Notes under the pieces: generated by a model | What the model saw: the letters and a program-made list of their open reading frames with translations, nothing else | Told to the model about the DNA's origin: nothing | Databases searched by the model: none | Shown here: piece by piece, positions 15,070 to 23,644 of the stretch | How positions within the stretch are numbered: the stretch's first letter is position 1 | Layout: each line of letters starts with the position of its first letter | DNA from: Candidatus Homeothermus arabinoxylanisolvens | GTDB taxonomy: Bacteria; Bacteroidota; Bacteroidia; Bacteroidales; Muribaculaceae | Direction of reading: 5' to 3' | Assembly (NCBI GenBank): GCA_001689405.1 | Contig: LUJO01000026.1 | Location: 1-26,328 of the forward strand | Length of the DNA stretch: 26,328 nucleotides | Program-made: the position numbers and the translations under genes

Positions 15070-16014
15070 CTACATATTGGACCTAAGGTAATCCTCTATC
15101 GTAAAATCGGTCTTATAGTTCTCACATCCGGGAGTTTTTTCCTCGACAGTAACAATACGGCATGAACCGGGTGTGGCGGTGCGACGAATGAAGTCGAGTA
15201 TCTCGCCCTTGTAGCGCGACATAGGTGTGCCTGACACCTCATGACCGCCGCCACGTACTATATGGAACACATGCGGTGCTCCCCTCCCCGACAGCTCCCT
15301 GCTTATTGTAGAGGAGCCCCACAATCCGAATCCGTCGATTACGGCTTTCTCAAAAGGCACCACACAGTCCGCATCGCCGTGAAAAAGCATTATAGGAGCG
15401 GGATCGGTATTCCAGACCGGGACGCCCTCCGAACACACGGCACCCGCCATAGCTATAACTCCGGCATAGTTGAAACCGTCAGGCAACAACCCCGGCGGAA
15501 CCATGTCGTTGCTTATGCCGTACTCGGCCTGAAGCACGGTTATGGCTCCGGCGCTCGACCCGCACGCTATAATTTCAGTACTGTCCGCGTTCCATAGCGA
15601 AGAGTGTTCTATGACAAAGGCCGTGGCCTTGTAAAAATCGGTAACAGCCTCCGATATGGCTTCATACAAAGCATCTTTAAAACCTTGCGGAGTCGACAAC
15701 CGGGCCGGGTCCACATTCTTAAGCGCCGTCCGATAGTCGGTCGACACCACCGTGACACCATTTTCTACAAGAAAACGGAAAAACGGCATGAACGAAGCGC
15801 TGTCGCGGCTACCGCCACGAAAACCTCCCCCGAAAGCGAAAATAAGGACCTGCCCCTTGTTATCGGCACTTTTGACAGCCGGATAACGGTCAAGACGCAG
15901 AGTGTCGCCGTCGGCTGTCACATCAAACACATAAGTCTCTTTGACCGGTTCTGACGCGTAAATACTATACGGCAGGGCCAAAAGTATAAAATACAGTATA
16001 TATCGTAATGCCAT
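15070..16014 (-). CDS. Secreted alpha/beta-hydrolase (esterase/lipase)
   Basis: A 314-residue protein with an N-terminal signal peptide (MALRYILYFILLALPYSIYA) and an alpha/beta-hydrolase core. The oxyanion-side FGGGFRGGS segment replaces the HGGG of hormone-sensitive lipases. The nucleophile Ser154 sits in GSSAG, Asp216 in HGDADCVVP and His258 in GGGHEVSG, so the catalytic triad is complete. It probably acts on esterified sugars, acetylated glycans or lipids in the periplasm. It is the first gene of the array with EamA and nitroreductase and is transcribed divergently from the P-loop kinase, with a leader of about 21 nt after a promoter box at 16036-16043. Confidence 0.85.
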   Translation of the reverse strand: MALRYILYFILLALPYSIYASEPVKETYVFDVTADGDTLRLDRYPAVKSADNKGQVLIFAFGGGFRGGSRDSASFMPFFRFLVENGVTVVSTDYRTALKNVDPARLSTPQGFKDALYEAISEAVTDFYKATAFVIEHSSLWNADSTEIIACGSSAGAITVLQAEYGISNDMVPPGLLPDGFNYAGVIAMAGAVCSEGVPVWNTDPAPIMLFHGDADCVVPFEKAVIDGFGLWGSSTISRELSGRGAPHVFHIVRGGGHEVSGTPMSRYKGEILDFIRRTATPGSCRIVTVEEKTPGCENYKTDFTIEDYLRSNM

Positions 16015-16034
16015 ATTACCATTCTATTTTATAC

Positions 16035-16074
16035 GCAAAAGTATATAAAAAACATGATATTTTTATACTTTTGC
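16035..16074. promoter_or_regulatory. Symmetric divergent promoter: inverted repeat with a -7 box in each arm
   Basis: GCAAAAGTATA (16035-16045) and TATACTTTTGC (16064-16074) form a perfect 11-bp inverted repeat. Each arm carries TACTTTTG reading outward (16043 to 16036 on minus, 16066-16073 on plus). The plus box ends 6 nt before ATG 16080; the minus box gives about 21 nt of leader to ATG 16014. A protein binding the symmetric site could control both directions. Confidence 0.6.
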
Positions 16075-16079
16075 ACGAT

Positions 16080-16595
16080 ATGAATATGCAGGAAGAAAAG
16101 TACATGACGGAGAGCTATAATCAGGTGCTGCTGCTTTGCGGCATCTCCGGGTCGGGAAAGACCACATTTGCCCGTAAAATGGAGTTGTCAGGCTACATAC
16201 GCCTTTCGGTAGACCGGATTATGTGGCGTGAGCACGGATTGTGCGGCATAGACTATCCCGAGGACAGATATAACGAATACCGCGACAATGCCGAAAAGAG
16301 CCTGCTGGAAGAACTGCGCCGCCTTATAACCGCAGGGCGTAAAGTAATCGTTGACTCGCCGCTGTGCAAGCGAGCGAAACGCGACTTCTACCGGCAGTAC
16401 GTGTCATCGGCCGGCGCCGGATACACACTTATATACTTCGACACACCTGTTGAAGTGCTTAAGGCCCGGCTTGGCAAACGTAATCTGACACCGGGACCCG
16501 ACGCCGCGATAGTCACCGATGACATGATAGATAAGTTTTACATCGGCTTCGAGCGTCCCGGCCATGACGAGCCGTGTGACATCATAACTCCGTGA
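16080..16595 (+). CDS. P-loop kinase/AAA-type ATPase, zeta-toxin or polynucleotide-kinase-like fold
   Basis: A 171-residue protein with Walker A GISGSGKT at 21-28, preceded by the hydrophobic strand VLLLC. It also has a conserved SVDRIMWREHG segment (substrate side), KVIVDSPLCKRAKRDFYR (Walker-B-like strand and Arg-rich lid) and LIYFDTPVEVLKARLGKRN near the end. The pattern is that of small nucleoside/polynucleotide or zeta-toxin-like kinases; substrate is not identifiable. I used ATG 16080 because it follows a TACTTTTG box by 6 nt; 16086 and 16104 are alternatives. An in-frame start at 16008 would pass through the promoter. No antitoxin-like partner adjoins it. Confidence 0.8.
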   Translation: MNMQEEKYMTESYNQVLLLCGISGSGKTTFARKMELSGYIRLSVDRIMWREHGLCGIDYPEDRYNEYRDNAEKSLLEELRRLITAGRKVIVDSPLCKRAKRDFYRQYVSSAGAGYTLIYFDTPVEVLKARLGKRNLTPGPDAAIVTDDMIDKFYIGFERPGHDEPCDIITP

Positions 16596-16610
16596 AAAGC
16601 CCGTAAACCG

Positions 16611-17990
16611 CTACCAACCGCCTCCGAGAGCTTTGTAAAGCTGTACCATGGCAAGGCGCTTGTAGAGCGCGGCATTGCTAAGCCCTACCTGCGCATCGAA
16701 ATAGCTGCGTTGTGCGTCAAGTACATCGATATAGCCTATGACTCCGTTTATGTACTGCAACTGGGCAAGATCCATATTGGTTTTTGATGCGTGTACAAGC
16801 TGGGCCATAGTCTCGTATATGTCACGGGCCTTGTTATAGGCCACGATAGCGTCGCGCACCTCTTTGAAAGCATTGAGCACAACTTTCTCATAAGCGTAGC
16901 ACTCTTGTTCGTAAACAGCCTGCTGTGCGCGATAAGTACTCTGACGGCGCCCCATATCAAACAGCGGCCCGAGCAAGCTCGCGCTCAGAAAATGCATGGG
17001 CGACTTAAACAGGCTGGAAAACTCATCGCTTTCGACTCCGAGCTGTCCGGTCAAAGCAAGACGCGGAAATCTATTGGTATAGGCCACCCCCACCGCGGCA
17101 TTGGCGGCAATGAGCTTCTGTTCGGCCGCACGTATGTCGGGACGCCGTTCAAGCAGAGTGGAAGGAATACCGACAGGCAACTCTTCGGGCAGACGCATAT
17201 CTATGCGTGATGACCGCTCGATACCGGAAGGAAATTCTCCGGCAATAAAAGAAATCTCATTTTCTTTCATTGCTATGTCGCGTTCGAGTACGGGCACACG
17301 CGTAGCCGTACGTGCATACTCCACTTGAGCCTGCTGGTAGGCAGTCTCGGACGTAAGGCCGCCCTCAAAACGCAGTTTGGCAAGCCTCACACTCTCTCTG
17401 CGGGCATCAAGAGTCTGCTTCACGATAGCAAGTTCGTGGTCAAGCGCGACGAGTTCATAATATGCCTGCGCCACATCGGCGACAAGGCTCATGGTCAAAG
17501 CCCTGCGGTTCTCTATACCCGACATAAACTCGGCCTTTCCGCGTTCGTTGGCCCACCGTTTGTTGCCCCACAGATCAAGCTCCCAGCTCATGGCCGCCTT
17601 AAGGCCATACTCGGGATCATTCTTGAAATTATCGCCTCCATAATTCAACCCCTCTTTCTGCGTATAGAGGCTGCCGTTGATTTCGGGGAAGAGGCCGGCA
17701 AACTCTATGCGCTTACGGGCGGCAAGCTCCTTTATGCGCGCATCGGCTATGCGCAGGTCTTTATTGTGCTCCATCGTCTGCTTGATCAGACGCTGGAGTA
17801 TGGTATCGGTATAAATATCCCACCAGCCGAGGTCGGCTATGGAAAAGGTATCGGTAGTGGCCGTGACACCGAGATTCTCCGGCAAAGGCATGTCGGGACG
17901 TACATACTTCTGTCCCAGCTTGCAGGAGCCGAGCGACAGCACCATGACTGCCAGCGACGCTATTATGATATTAAATCTCATGACTTTCAT
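16611..17990 (-). CDS. RND efflux outer-membrane factor (OprM/NodT-type lipoprotein)
   Basis: The outer-membrane channel of a tripartite efflux system. From ATG 17990 it has 459 residues, with a lipoprotein signal (lipobox LGSC, Cys23). The mature region shows GQKYVRPDMPLPENL and two repeated coiled-coil/barrel halves of the TolC family (DIYTDTILQRLIKQTMEHNKDLRIADARI, SMSLVADVAQAYYEL-like, ERRPDIRAAEQKLIAANA). A GTG at 18002 overlaps the pump TGA as GTGA (17999-18002), so a slightly longer, coupled start is possible; ATG 17981 is a third choice. It is the last gene of the efflux operon and converges on the P-loop kinase gene 15 nt away. Confidence 0.93.
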   Translation of the reverse strand: MKVMRFNIIIASLAVMVLSLGSCKLGQKYVRPDMPLPENLGVTATTDTFSIADLGWWDIYTDTILQRLIKQTMEHNKDLRIADARIKELAARKRIEFAGLFPEINGSLYTQKEGLNYGGDNFKNDPEYGLKAAMSWELDLWGNKRWANERGKAEFMSGIENRRALTMSLVADVAQAYYELVALDHELAIVKQTLDARRESVRLAKLRFEGGLTSETAYQQAQVEYARTATRVPVLERDIAMKENEISFIAGEFPSGIERSSRIDMRLPEELPVGIPSTLLERRPDIRAAEQKLIAANAAVGVAYTNRFPRLALTGQLGVESDEFSSLFKSPMHFLSASLLGPLFDMGRRQSTYRAQQAVYEQECYAYEKVVLNAFKEVRDAIVAYNKARDIYETMAQLVHASKTNMDLAQLQYINGVIGYIDVLDAQRSYFDAQVGLSNAALYKRLAMVQLYKALGGGW

Positions 17991-17998
17991 AATTTTTA

Positions 17999-20900
17999 TC
18001 ACGCGGACTTTGACGTCACACGCTTTTTAAATTTCATGACACTACGGTAAATCAACACAAAGAAAAATGGTACGAGCAATATGCCGAACACTACGGCAAA
18101 TATCATTCCGAAAAACACACCCGTACCTATAGCCTGACGACTTGCGGAGCCCGGGCCCGAAGCGAGCACCATAGGAAGCATGCCGAGGATAAATGCGAGC
18201 GATGTCATAAGAATGGGCCGGAAACGAAGCCGCGAGGCATAAATGGCAGCCTGAAGCGCATCGACTCCCTTGTCGGTCTGCTCCTTGGCAAACTCCACGA
18301 TAAGTATGGCGTTTTTAGCCGCCATACCCATCAGCATGACAAGACCGATCTGGAAATATATGTCATTCTCAAGCCCGCACATCCACTCGCCTATGTAAGC
18401 CCCCAGAGCAGCCACAGGCAACGACAGCAATACCGCCACAGGCACAGTCCAACTCTCATACAGAGCGGCGAGGAACAGAAACACGAAAAGGAATACCAAT
18501 GCAAGCACAAGTCCGGTCTTGCCGCCGGCCTGCTTTTCCTGAAACGACAGTCCGCTCCACTCCACTCCTATGTTTTCAGGCAGTTTTTCGGAAGCTATCT
18601 TTTCAAGAGCCGACATAGCCTCACCCGAACTGTAGCCCTTGGAGGCCTCGCCCCTTATGACCGAAGAATTAAACATGTTGAACCGCTTTATATTGCCCGG
18701 GCCTGTAGTATAGGAAGTTGAACCCAGCGAAGCAAGCGGTATCATGGTATTGCCGCTTCCCCTGACAAAAAAGAGGTTGATATTCTCGCGATGCTCGCGA
18801 TAAGGAGCCTCAGCCTGAATATATACGCGATAGATACGGTTAAACATGTTGAAGTCGTTGACATACACCGATCCGGTGTAAGCCTTCATGGTCGAAAACA
18901 CATCGGCCAACGGCACTCCCGAAAACTTCACTTTGTCACGATTGACATCAAAGTAAAGCTGGGGTATGTCGGCCTGTAACGATGATGACAGCCCGGTGAT
19001 GGACTTCTGTGCCGAAGCGTATCGCATAAGAGTGTCGGTGGCATTGACGAGGTCATCAAGAGTGGCGTCGCCGCGCGCCTCAAGCTGCATCTCGAAACCG
19101 CCCGACGTGCCGAGACCGGGTATGACGGGAGGCCTCGACAGATAAATCTTGCACTCCGGATACTGCTCCATGTCTTTCCGCACTACGGCCATTATGTCGT
19201 CGATAGTCTCGTCATCACGCTCTTCCCACGGCTTAAGTATTACCGTCAGCTCGCTGCGCGCCTGACTGCTTCCCACCTGCGAGCTGCTTCCGGCCACACT
19301 CTGCACGTACTCCACCGCAGGATTGGCCATAAGATAGGCTACCGCACGCTCCGTGACAGTGCGTGTACGCTCAAGCGTAGCTCCTTCGGGCAATTCAAGC
19401 TCAACCTTGAAGTATCCCTGATCCTCAACCGGAAGGAAACTTGACGGCATAAGATGATTTATGACAAGTATGACGGCTATCATGGTCACAAATCCGACGA
19501 GCACACGCTTTTTATGTTTTATGGTGACACCGATCACACTTACAAATTTGTCGTTACCCGTAGCCAGCCATTTGTTTATCTTACGGAACACTATATTTTT
19601 CTTTTCACCCTTTTTTGCCGGCTTCAGAATAAGTGAACACATAACCGGGCTCAGCGTCAGAGCCACGACAGCCGACAGAAGCACCGACACAACGATAGTC
19701 ACGGTAAACTGCCGGTATAGCTGCCCCGTGATACCGCCGAGGAAACTTACGGGCACAAACACCGCGGCGAGGACCAACGACGTGGCTATGATAGGGCTGG
19801 TAAGGCCCGTCATAGCCTTCTTGGTAGCTTCATATGGCGACAGGCCCTCGGTAGACATGATATGCTCCACGTTTTCAACAACCACAATGGCGTCATCGAC
19901 CACGATACCGATAGCGAGCACAAGGCCGAGCAGGGTAAGCATGTTGAGCGAGAAGCCGAATATAAGCATGAAGCCGAAAGTACCGATAAGAGATATAGGT
20001 ACGGCGATAAGCGGAATCAAAGTAGCACGCCAGCTCTGCAACGACAGATAGACGACGAAAATAACAAGAAACAATGCCTCGAAAAGAGTTTTGTACACCT
20101 CATGGATAGACTCCGATATATAGGTGGTCATGTCAAACGGTATGTCGTAGCTTAACCCGTCGGGAAAACTCGAGCTGATCTCCTTCATGGCCTCCTTGAC
20201 ACGGGTGGCGACATCCATGGCGTTGGCTCCGGGCAGCATGTATATGGCAAGCACCGCGGCATTTTCGCCGTTTATGCCGCTCTCCGTATTGTAGGACTGC
20301 GCTTCGAGCGATATACGGGCCACATCGCGCAATCTTATTATAGAACCGTCGGGATTGGCCCTGACCACTATATCCTCAAACTGGCTTACCGACGACAGTC
20401 GTCCCTGCGTCGTGATAGGTATGGTTATGTCAAGTCCTTTGACAGGCTGCTGTCCGAGCACTCCCGCCGCCGACTCGCGGTTCTGGTCCTTAAGGGCTTT
20501 CTGAAGGTCGCCTACGGTTATGCCGAGATTGGCAAGTTTGTCAGGCTGCACCCATATCTGCATGGCATAGTAGCGGCTGCCTATATTGGACACACGCCCT
20601 ACTCCGGGTATGCGGCGCAACAAGTCAAGCACATTGAGTGTGGCGAAATTGCTCAGATATATCTCGTCAAACTTCGGATCGGTCGAAGTCAGGCATATGG
20701 TCAGCAGCTGGCTCGGAGCCTGCTTCTCCACCGAAATGCCGTTTTGTACCACCTCTGCCGGCAGTCGCGACTCGGCCAGCTTTATACGGTTCTGTATCTC
20801 TACAGCTGCCAAGTCGGGGTTGGCCGATATGTCAAAGGTCACCGTCGCCGAGAAGCCGCCAGAATTTGAACTTGACGACTCCATATAAAGCATGCCGGGC

Positions 20901-21118
20901 GTGCCGTTGAGTTCCTGCTCTATGGGAGTAGCCACAGCCTGCGACACGGTCAATGCGCTCGCCCCGGGATAAGACGCGCTGATCTTTACCACAGGAGGGG
21001 TTATCTGCGGGTATTGGTCGATAGGCAGCATAGTCATGCCTATAATGCCTATGATCACTATAAGTATGGATATAACGATCGAAAATACGGGCCGATCGAT
21101 AAAAAAGCTCATCTTCAT
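17999..21118 (-). CDS. RND efflux pump, HAE1 family (AcrB-like)
   Basis: The inner-membrane, proton-driven transporter of a tripartite multidrug efflux system. It has 1039 residues, with the N-terminal membrane helix starting FFIDRPVFSIVISILIV and a large periplasmic loop. The proton-relay Asp pair lies at about 407-408 in VVDDAIVVVENVEH (TM4) and the Lys at about 935-940 in GMAAKNAILIVEF (TM10), so the relay is intact. The full length and the two periplasmic loops are as expected for an AcrB/MexB-type pump rather than a metal exporter. The adaptor gene ends 10 nt before its start and the channel gene follows with a 4-bp overlap if GTG is used. Confidence 0.96.
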   Translation of the reverse strand: MKMSFFIDRPVFSIVISILIVIIGIIGMTMLPIDQYPQITPPVVKISASYPGASALTVSQAVATPIEQELNGTPGMLYMESSSSNSGGFSATVTFDISANPDLAAVEIQNRIKLAESRLPAEVVQNGISVEKQAPSQLLTICLTSTDPKFDEIYLSNFATLNVLDLLRRIPGVGRVSNIGSRYYAMQIWVQPDKLANLGITVGDLQKALKDQNRESAAGVLGQQPVKGLDITIPITTQGRLSSVSQFEDIVVRANPDGSIIRLRDVARISLEAQSYNTESGINGENAAVLAIYMLPGANAMDVATRVKEAMKEISSSFPDGLSYDIPFDMTTYISESIHEVYKTLFEALFLVIFVVYLSLQSWRATLIPLIAVPISLIGTFGFMLIFGFSLNMLTLLGLVLAIGIVVDDAIVVVENVEHIMSTEGLSPYEATKKAMTGLTSPIIATSLVLAAVFVPVSFLGGITGQLYRQFTVTIVVSVLLSAVVALTLSPVMCSLILKPAKKGEKKNIVFRKINKWLATGNDKFVSVIGVTIKHKKRVLVGFVTMIAVILVINHLMPSSFLPVEDQGYFKVELELPEGATLERTRTVTERAVAYLMANPAVEYVQSVAGSSSQVGSSQARSELTVILKPWEERDDETIDDIMAVVRKDMEQYPECKIYLSRPPVIPGLGTSGGFEMQLEARGDATLDDLVNATDTLMRYASAQKSITGLSSSLQADIPQLYFDVNRDKVKFSGVPLADVFSTMKAYTGSVYVNDFNMFNRIYRVYIQAEAPYREHRENINLFFVRGSGNTMIPLASLGSTSYTTGPGNIKRFNMFNSSVIRGEASKGYSSGEAMSALEKIASEKLPENIGVEWSGLSFQEKQAGGKTGLVLALVFLFVFLFLAALYESWTVPVAVLLSLPVAALGAYIGEWMCGLENDIYFQIGLVMLMGMAAKNAILIVEFAKEQTDKGVDALQAAIYASRLRFRPILMTSLAFILGMLPMVLASGPGSASRQAIGTGVFFGMIFAVVFGILLVPFFFVLIYRSVMKFKKRVTSKSA

Positions 21119-21128
21119 ACACTCGTCA

Positions 21129-22283
21129 TCATTCTTTTTCTTCTTCGACTATGGCATCGGCCACTTTCACCTTTATTCCGGGCGACAGCTTGTGGTAGCC
21201 CTCTACCACCACATTCTCACCGGGATTAAGACCTCGCTCGACCACAATATTGTTCTGAAATTCCGGTCCGAGCTCGACGAAACGCTTCTCGACGGTAGAG
21301 TCGGCCCGCATGATGTAGATGTACGACCCGCCCTTCTCTATAATGACCGACTTCTGCGGAACCACGGTAGCATCCTCCCTGATGTCAAGCAATACTTTCA
21401 CTTTTGTAAACTGGCCGGGCAATATGGCACGCTCGGGATTAGGCATCTCCGCTCTCACCGAGAATGTTCCCGTCTCGGGGTCGACCTGCGGCTCGGCAAA
21501 ATCCACCATACCCTTATGCAGGTACACCGTGTTGTCAGCAAGAGTGATGGTAACATAAGGCTGCCATGAACGGGTCTTGTCCTGCTGGCCTAAAGCCACA
21601 TTGCGCTCTTTGCTCTTCAGATAGTCCAACGCCGTCATGCTGAAATCGATAAGCACCGTATCGCTCTTGACGATAGTGGCCAGCAACGACTTGGCGCCGG
21701 GCCCCACCAAAGTACCCAAGTCGACATTGCGTTCACTGATGTGGCCCGACAACGGCGACCTTACGGTAGTATAACCAAGCTCAAGCTCTGCCTGAGCAAG
21801 GTCGGCGCGACTCATAGCCACGGCAGCCTTGGCAGTCTCGTATGCAGCTACGGCATTGTCAAGATCAAGACGGCTGGCGGCATTCTGCTCATGCAGCGGC
21901 TTTATACGCTCAAGATCGCGCTCCGCCTTCTGAGCCTGCGCCTCATCCTTTTTAAGCTGAGCGCGGGCCTTGTCGACTTTGGCGCGATACTGGTCAGGGT
22001 TTATGATAAACAACACCTGATTTTTCTTCACATAAGTACCCTCCTCGAAAAGCATCTTTTCAAGATACCCCTCGACTCGGGCGCGGACTTCGACAAACTG
22101 CTGCGCCCTTACCCGGCCCACGTACTCACCATAGATCTCGACATCCTCCTGCTGCGCAGGCTCTATCGCGATGACAGGCAACTCGGTGACAGTCTTCTTA
22201 CATCCATAGGAGGCTCCGCCTATTATCAAGGCGGAAACCCATAGCGATAACATCTTTTTCAATCCTAAACCAAATCCGTTCAT
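21129..22283 (-). CDS. RND efflux periplasmic adaptor (AcrA-like, membrane fusion protein)
   Basis: The adaptor that links the pump to the outer-membrane channel. From ATG 22283 it is 384 residues with a signal peptide (LKKMLSLWVSALIIGG) and a likely acylated Cys in ASYGC. Domains in order are a lipoyl half with the VRARVEGYLEKMLFEEGTYV strand, a coiled-coil hairpin (DKARAQLKKDEAQAQKAERDLERIKP then AKAAVAMSRADLAQAELEL), the second lipoyl half (TTVRSPLSGHIS), beta-barrel and membrane-proximal domains. I preferred ATG 22283 (MNGFGLGLKKM) to an upstream in-frame start at 22346; ATG 22253 is another option. It is the first gene of the efflux operon. Confidence 0.94.
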   Translation of the reverse strand: MNGFGLGLKKMLSLWVSALIIGGASYGCKKTVTELPVIAIEPAQQEDVEIYGEYVGRVRAQQFVEVRARVEGYLEKMLFEEGTYVKKNQVLFIINPDQYRAKVDKARAQLKKDEAQAQKAERDLERIKPLHEQNAASRLDLDNAVAAYETAKAAVAMSRADLAQAELELGYTTVRSPLSGHISERNVDLGTLVGPGAKSLLATIVKSDTVLIDFSMTALDYLKSKERNVALGQQDKTRSWQPYVTITLADNTVYLHKGMVDFAEPQVDPETGTFSVRAEMPNPERAILPGQFTKVKVLLDIREDATVVPQKSVIIEKGGSYIYIMRADSTVEKRFVELGPEFQNNIVVERGLNPGENVVVEGYHKLSPGIKVKVADAIVEEEKE

Positions 22284-22368
22284 GTTCAATAAGCAATAAT
22301 GTGCAAATAATAAACGCTTAATACCTGTTATCGGTTCACCCCTCAATACCGGCGACCGATAAACGGCA

Positions 22369-22376
22369 CAAATTTA
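22369..22376 (-). promoter_or_regulatory. -7 promoter element TAAATTTG for the efflux operon
   Basis: TAAATTTG on the minus strand fits TAnnTTTG. It leaves a leader of about 85 nt before ATG 22283. A second imperfect box (TA-TTA-TTTG, 3-nt spacer instead of 2) ends at 22304, only 20 nt from the ATG. No good -33 TTTG is seen for either. Confidence 0.45.
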
Positions 22377-22390
22377 ATGCCATTCACGGA

Positions 22391-22420
22391 TTATACCATC
22401 ACTTTATACCATTTATACCA
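22391..22420. repeat. Three TTATACCA repeats upstream of the efflux operon
   Basis: TTATACCA occurs at 22391-22398, 22404-22411 and 22413-22420 (spacings of 13 and 9 bp). The array ends 15 nt upstream of the TAAATTTG box on the transcribed side, a typical operator or activator position. No regulator gene is present in the window. Confidence 0.55.
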
Positions 22421-22512
22421 ACATTCGGTCAATATAACCGAACCCTCGCGGCATACTTTGCCGAAGACTCTTGCCGCAGATTGAATAATAATCAGTTTAA
22501 CAAACGAAAAGC

Positions 22513-22548
22513 GGGATGTCGGGTCATTGAAATCTTTCCCTGCATCCC
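22513..22548 (-). terminator. Probable terminator of the nucleotide-sugar operon
   Basis: GGGATG (22513-22518) pairs with CATCCC (22543-22548), and inside that GGG (22521-22523) pairs with CCC (22538-22540). On the minus strand it is followed by GCTTTTCGTTTG, a moderately T-rich tail. It lies 150 nt past the fcl stop. Confidence 0.5.
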
Positions 22549-22556
22549 ACTTAAAA

Positions 22557-22646
22557 ATTAAGTAATAATCTTACTGGCGACTATTATATTTTTTTCAAAC
22601 CCACGTCCGACTTTGATATATATATATATATCCAATATTACTTAAT
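22557..22646. repeat. 11-bp inverted repeat enclosing an AT run
   Basis: ATTAAGTAATA at 22557-22567 is exactly inverted at 22636-22646, with 68 bp between the arms. That interval includes an 18-bp palindromic AT run (GATAT...ATATC, 22615-22632). The function is unknown: it could be a hairpin tail of the operon transcript or a short invertible or mobile remnant. Confidence 0.45.
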
Positions 22647-22699
22647 ATTCCGTTATTTCAATTTAAAGTACAAAGAAATCATCGAAGCGTGGTTCAATG

Positions 22700-23644
22700 T
22701 CAGCGTTCGGCGCGCATAGGGTTGTGGAGGAAGTCCTCGTAGGCGAGGCGGATGCCGTCGGGGAGTTCGGTGCGGTAGGTCCAGCCCAGACGGGTCGCTT
22801 TGCTGACATCGAGGAGCTTGCGCGGTGTGCCGTTGGGGCGCGTGGTGTCCCACAGTATCTCTCCGTCATACCCCACGGTGGCGGCGACAAGTTCGGTAAG
22901 TTCCTTTATGGTAAGCTCCTTGCCTGTGCCGGCATTGACAGTCTCGTTGCCGGAATAGTTGTTCATAAGGAATACGCACAGGTTGGCGAGGTCATCAACA
23001 TATAGAAACTCGCGGAGCGGACTGCCGTCGCCCCAGCAGGTGACGCTTTTCGCCCCGGTTTCTTTCGCTTCATGAAAGCGTCTGATGAGTGCCGGAAGCA
23101 CATGTGAGTGTTCAGGATGATAGTTGTCGTTGGGACCGTAAAGATTGGTCGGCATCACCGAAATGTAGTCGGTACCATATTGACGGTTAAGGAACTCGCA
23201 ATATTTAAGTCCGGAAATCTTTGCAAGGGCATATGCCTCGTTGGTCTTCTCCAGTTCGGAGGTCAGCAGGCAGCTCTCGGGCATAGGCTGCGGAGCCATG
23301 CGCGGGTAGATACATGACGAGCCGAGAAACTCCAGTTTTTTGCAACCGTTTCGCCATGCGGCGTTTATGACATTCATCTCAAGCATCATGTTGTCGTACA
23401 TGAAGTCGGCGAGCGCACTGCTGTTGGCTACGATGCCCCCTACCTTTGCGGCGGCGAGAAACACATACTCCGGTTTCTCCGCCGCGAAAAAATCATTGAC
23501 CGCCTGCTGGTTGATAAGGTCAAGCTCACGATGAGTACGGGTAATGATATTGGTGTAACCCTGACGCTTCAGTTCGCGCACGATTGCCGAACCAACCATA
23601 CCTCGGTGTCCGGCCACATATATTTTCGAGTCTTTTTCCATCAT
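22700..23644 (-). CDS. fcl: GDP-L-fucose synthase
   Basis: Epimerises and reduces GDP-4-keto-6-deoxy-mannose to GDP-L-fucose with NADPH, downstream of Gmd. The 314-residue extended short-chain dehydrogenase has the Rossmann motif GHRGMVG (12-18), catalytic Ser near 109-110 (GSSCIYP), and the Tyr138/Lys142 pair in YALAK. Other family landmarks are the VLPALIRRFHEAKE segment and WGDGSPLREFLYVDDLA. ATG 23644 overlaps the gmd stop as ATGA. Fucose from this pathway is put into capsules and O-glycans in Bacteroidales. It is the last gene of the operon visible here. Confidence 0.96.
   Translation of the reverse strand: MMEKDSKIYVAGHRGMVGSAIVRELKRQGYTNIITRTHRELDLINQQAVNDFFAAEKPEYVFLAAAKVGGIVANSSALADFMYDNMMLEMNVINAAWRNGCKKLEFLGSSCIYPRMAPQPMPESCLLTSELEKTNEAYALAKISGLKYCEFLNRQYGTDYISVMPTNLYGPNDNYHPEHSHVLPALIRRFHEAKETGAKSVTCWGDGSPLREFLYVDDLANLCVFLMNNYSGNETVNAGTGKELTIKELTELVAATVGYDGEILWDTTRPNGTPRKLLDVSKATRLGWTYRTELPDGIRLAYEDFLHNPMRAER

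Larger units (their letters stand above)
22284..22699. other. 416-bp non-coding region between the efflux and nucleotide-sugar operons
   Basis: No supportable gene is visible. It holds the efflux promoter box, three TTATACCA repeats, a probable terminator, an 11-bp inverted repeat around an AT dinucleotide run, and otherwise AT-rich sequence. Confidence 0.7.
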
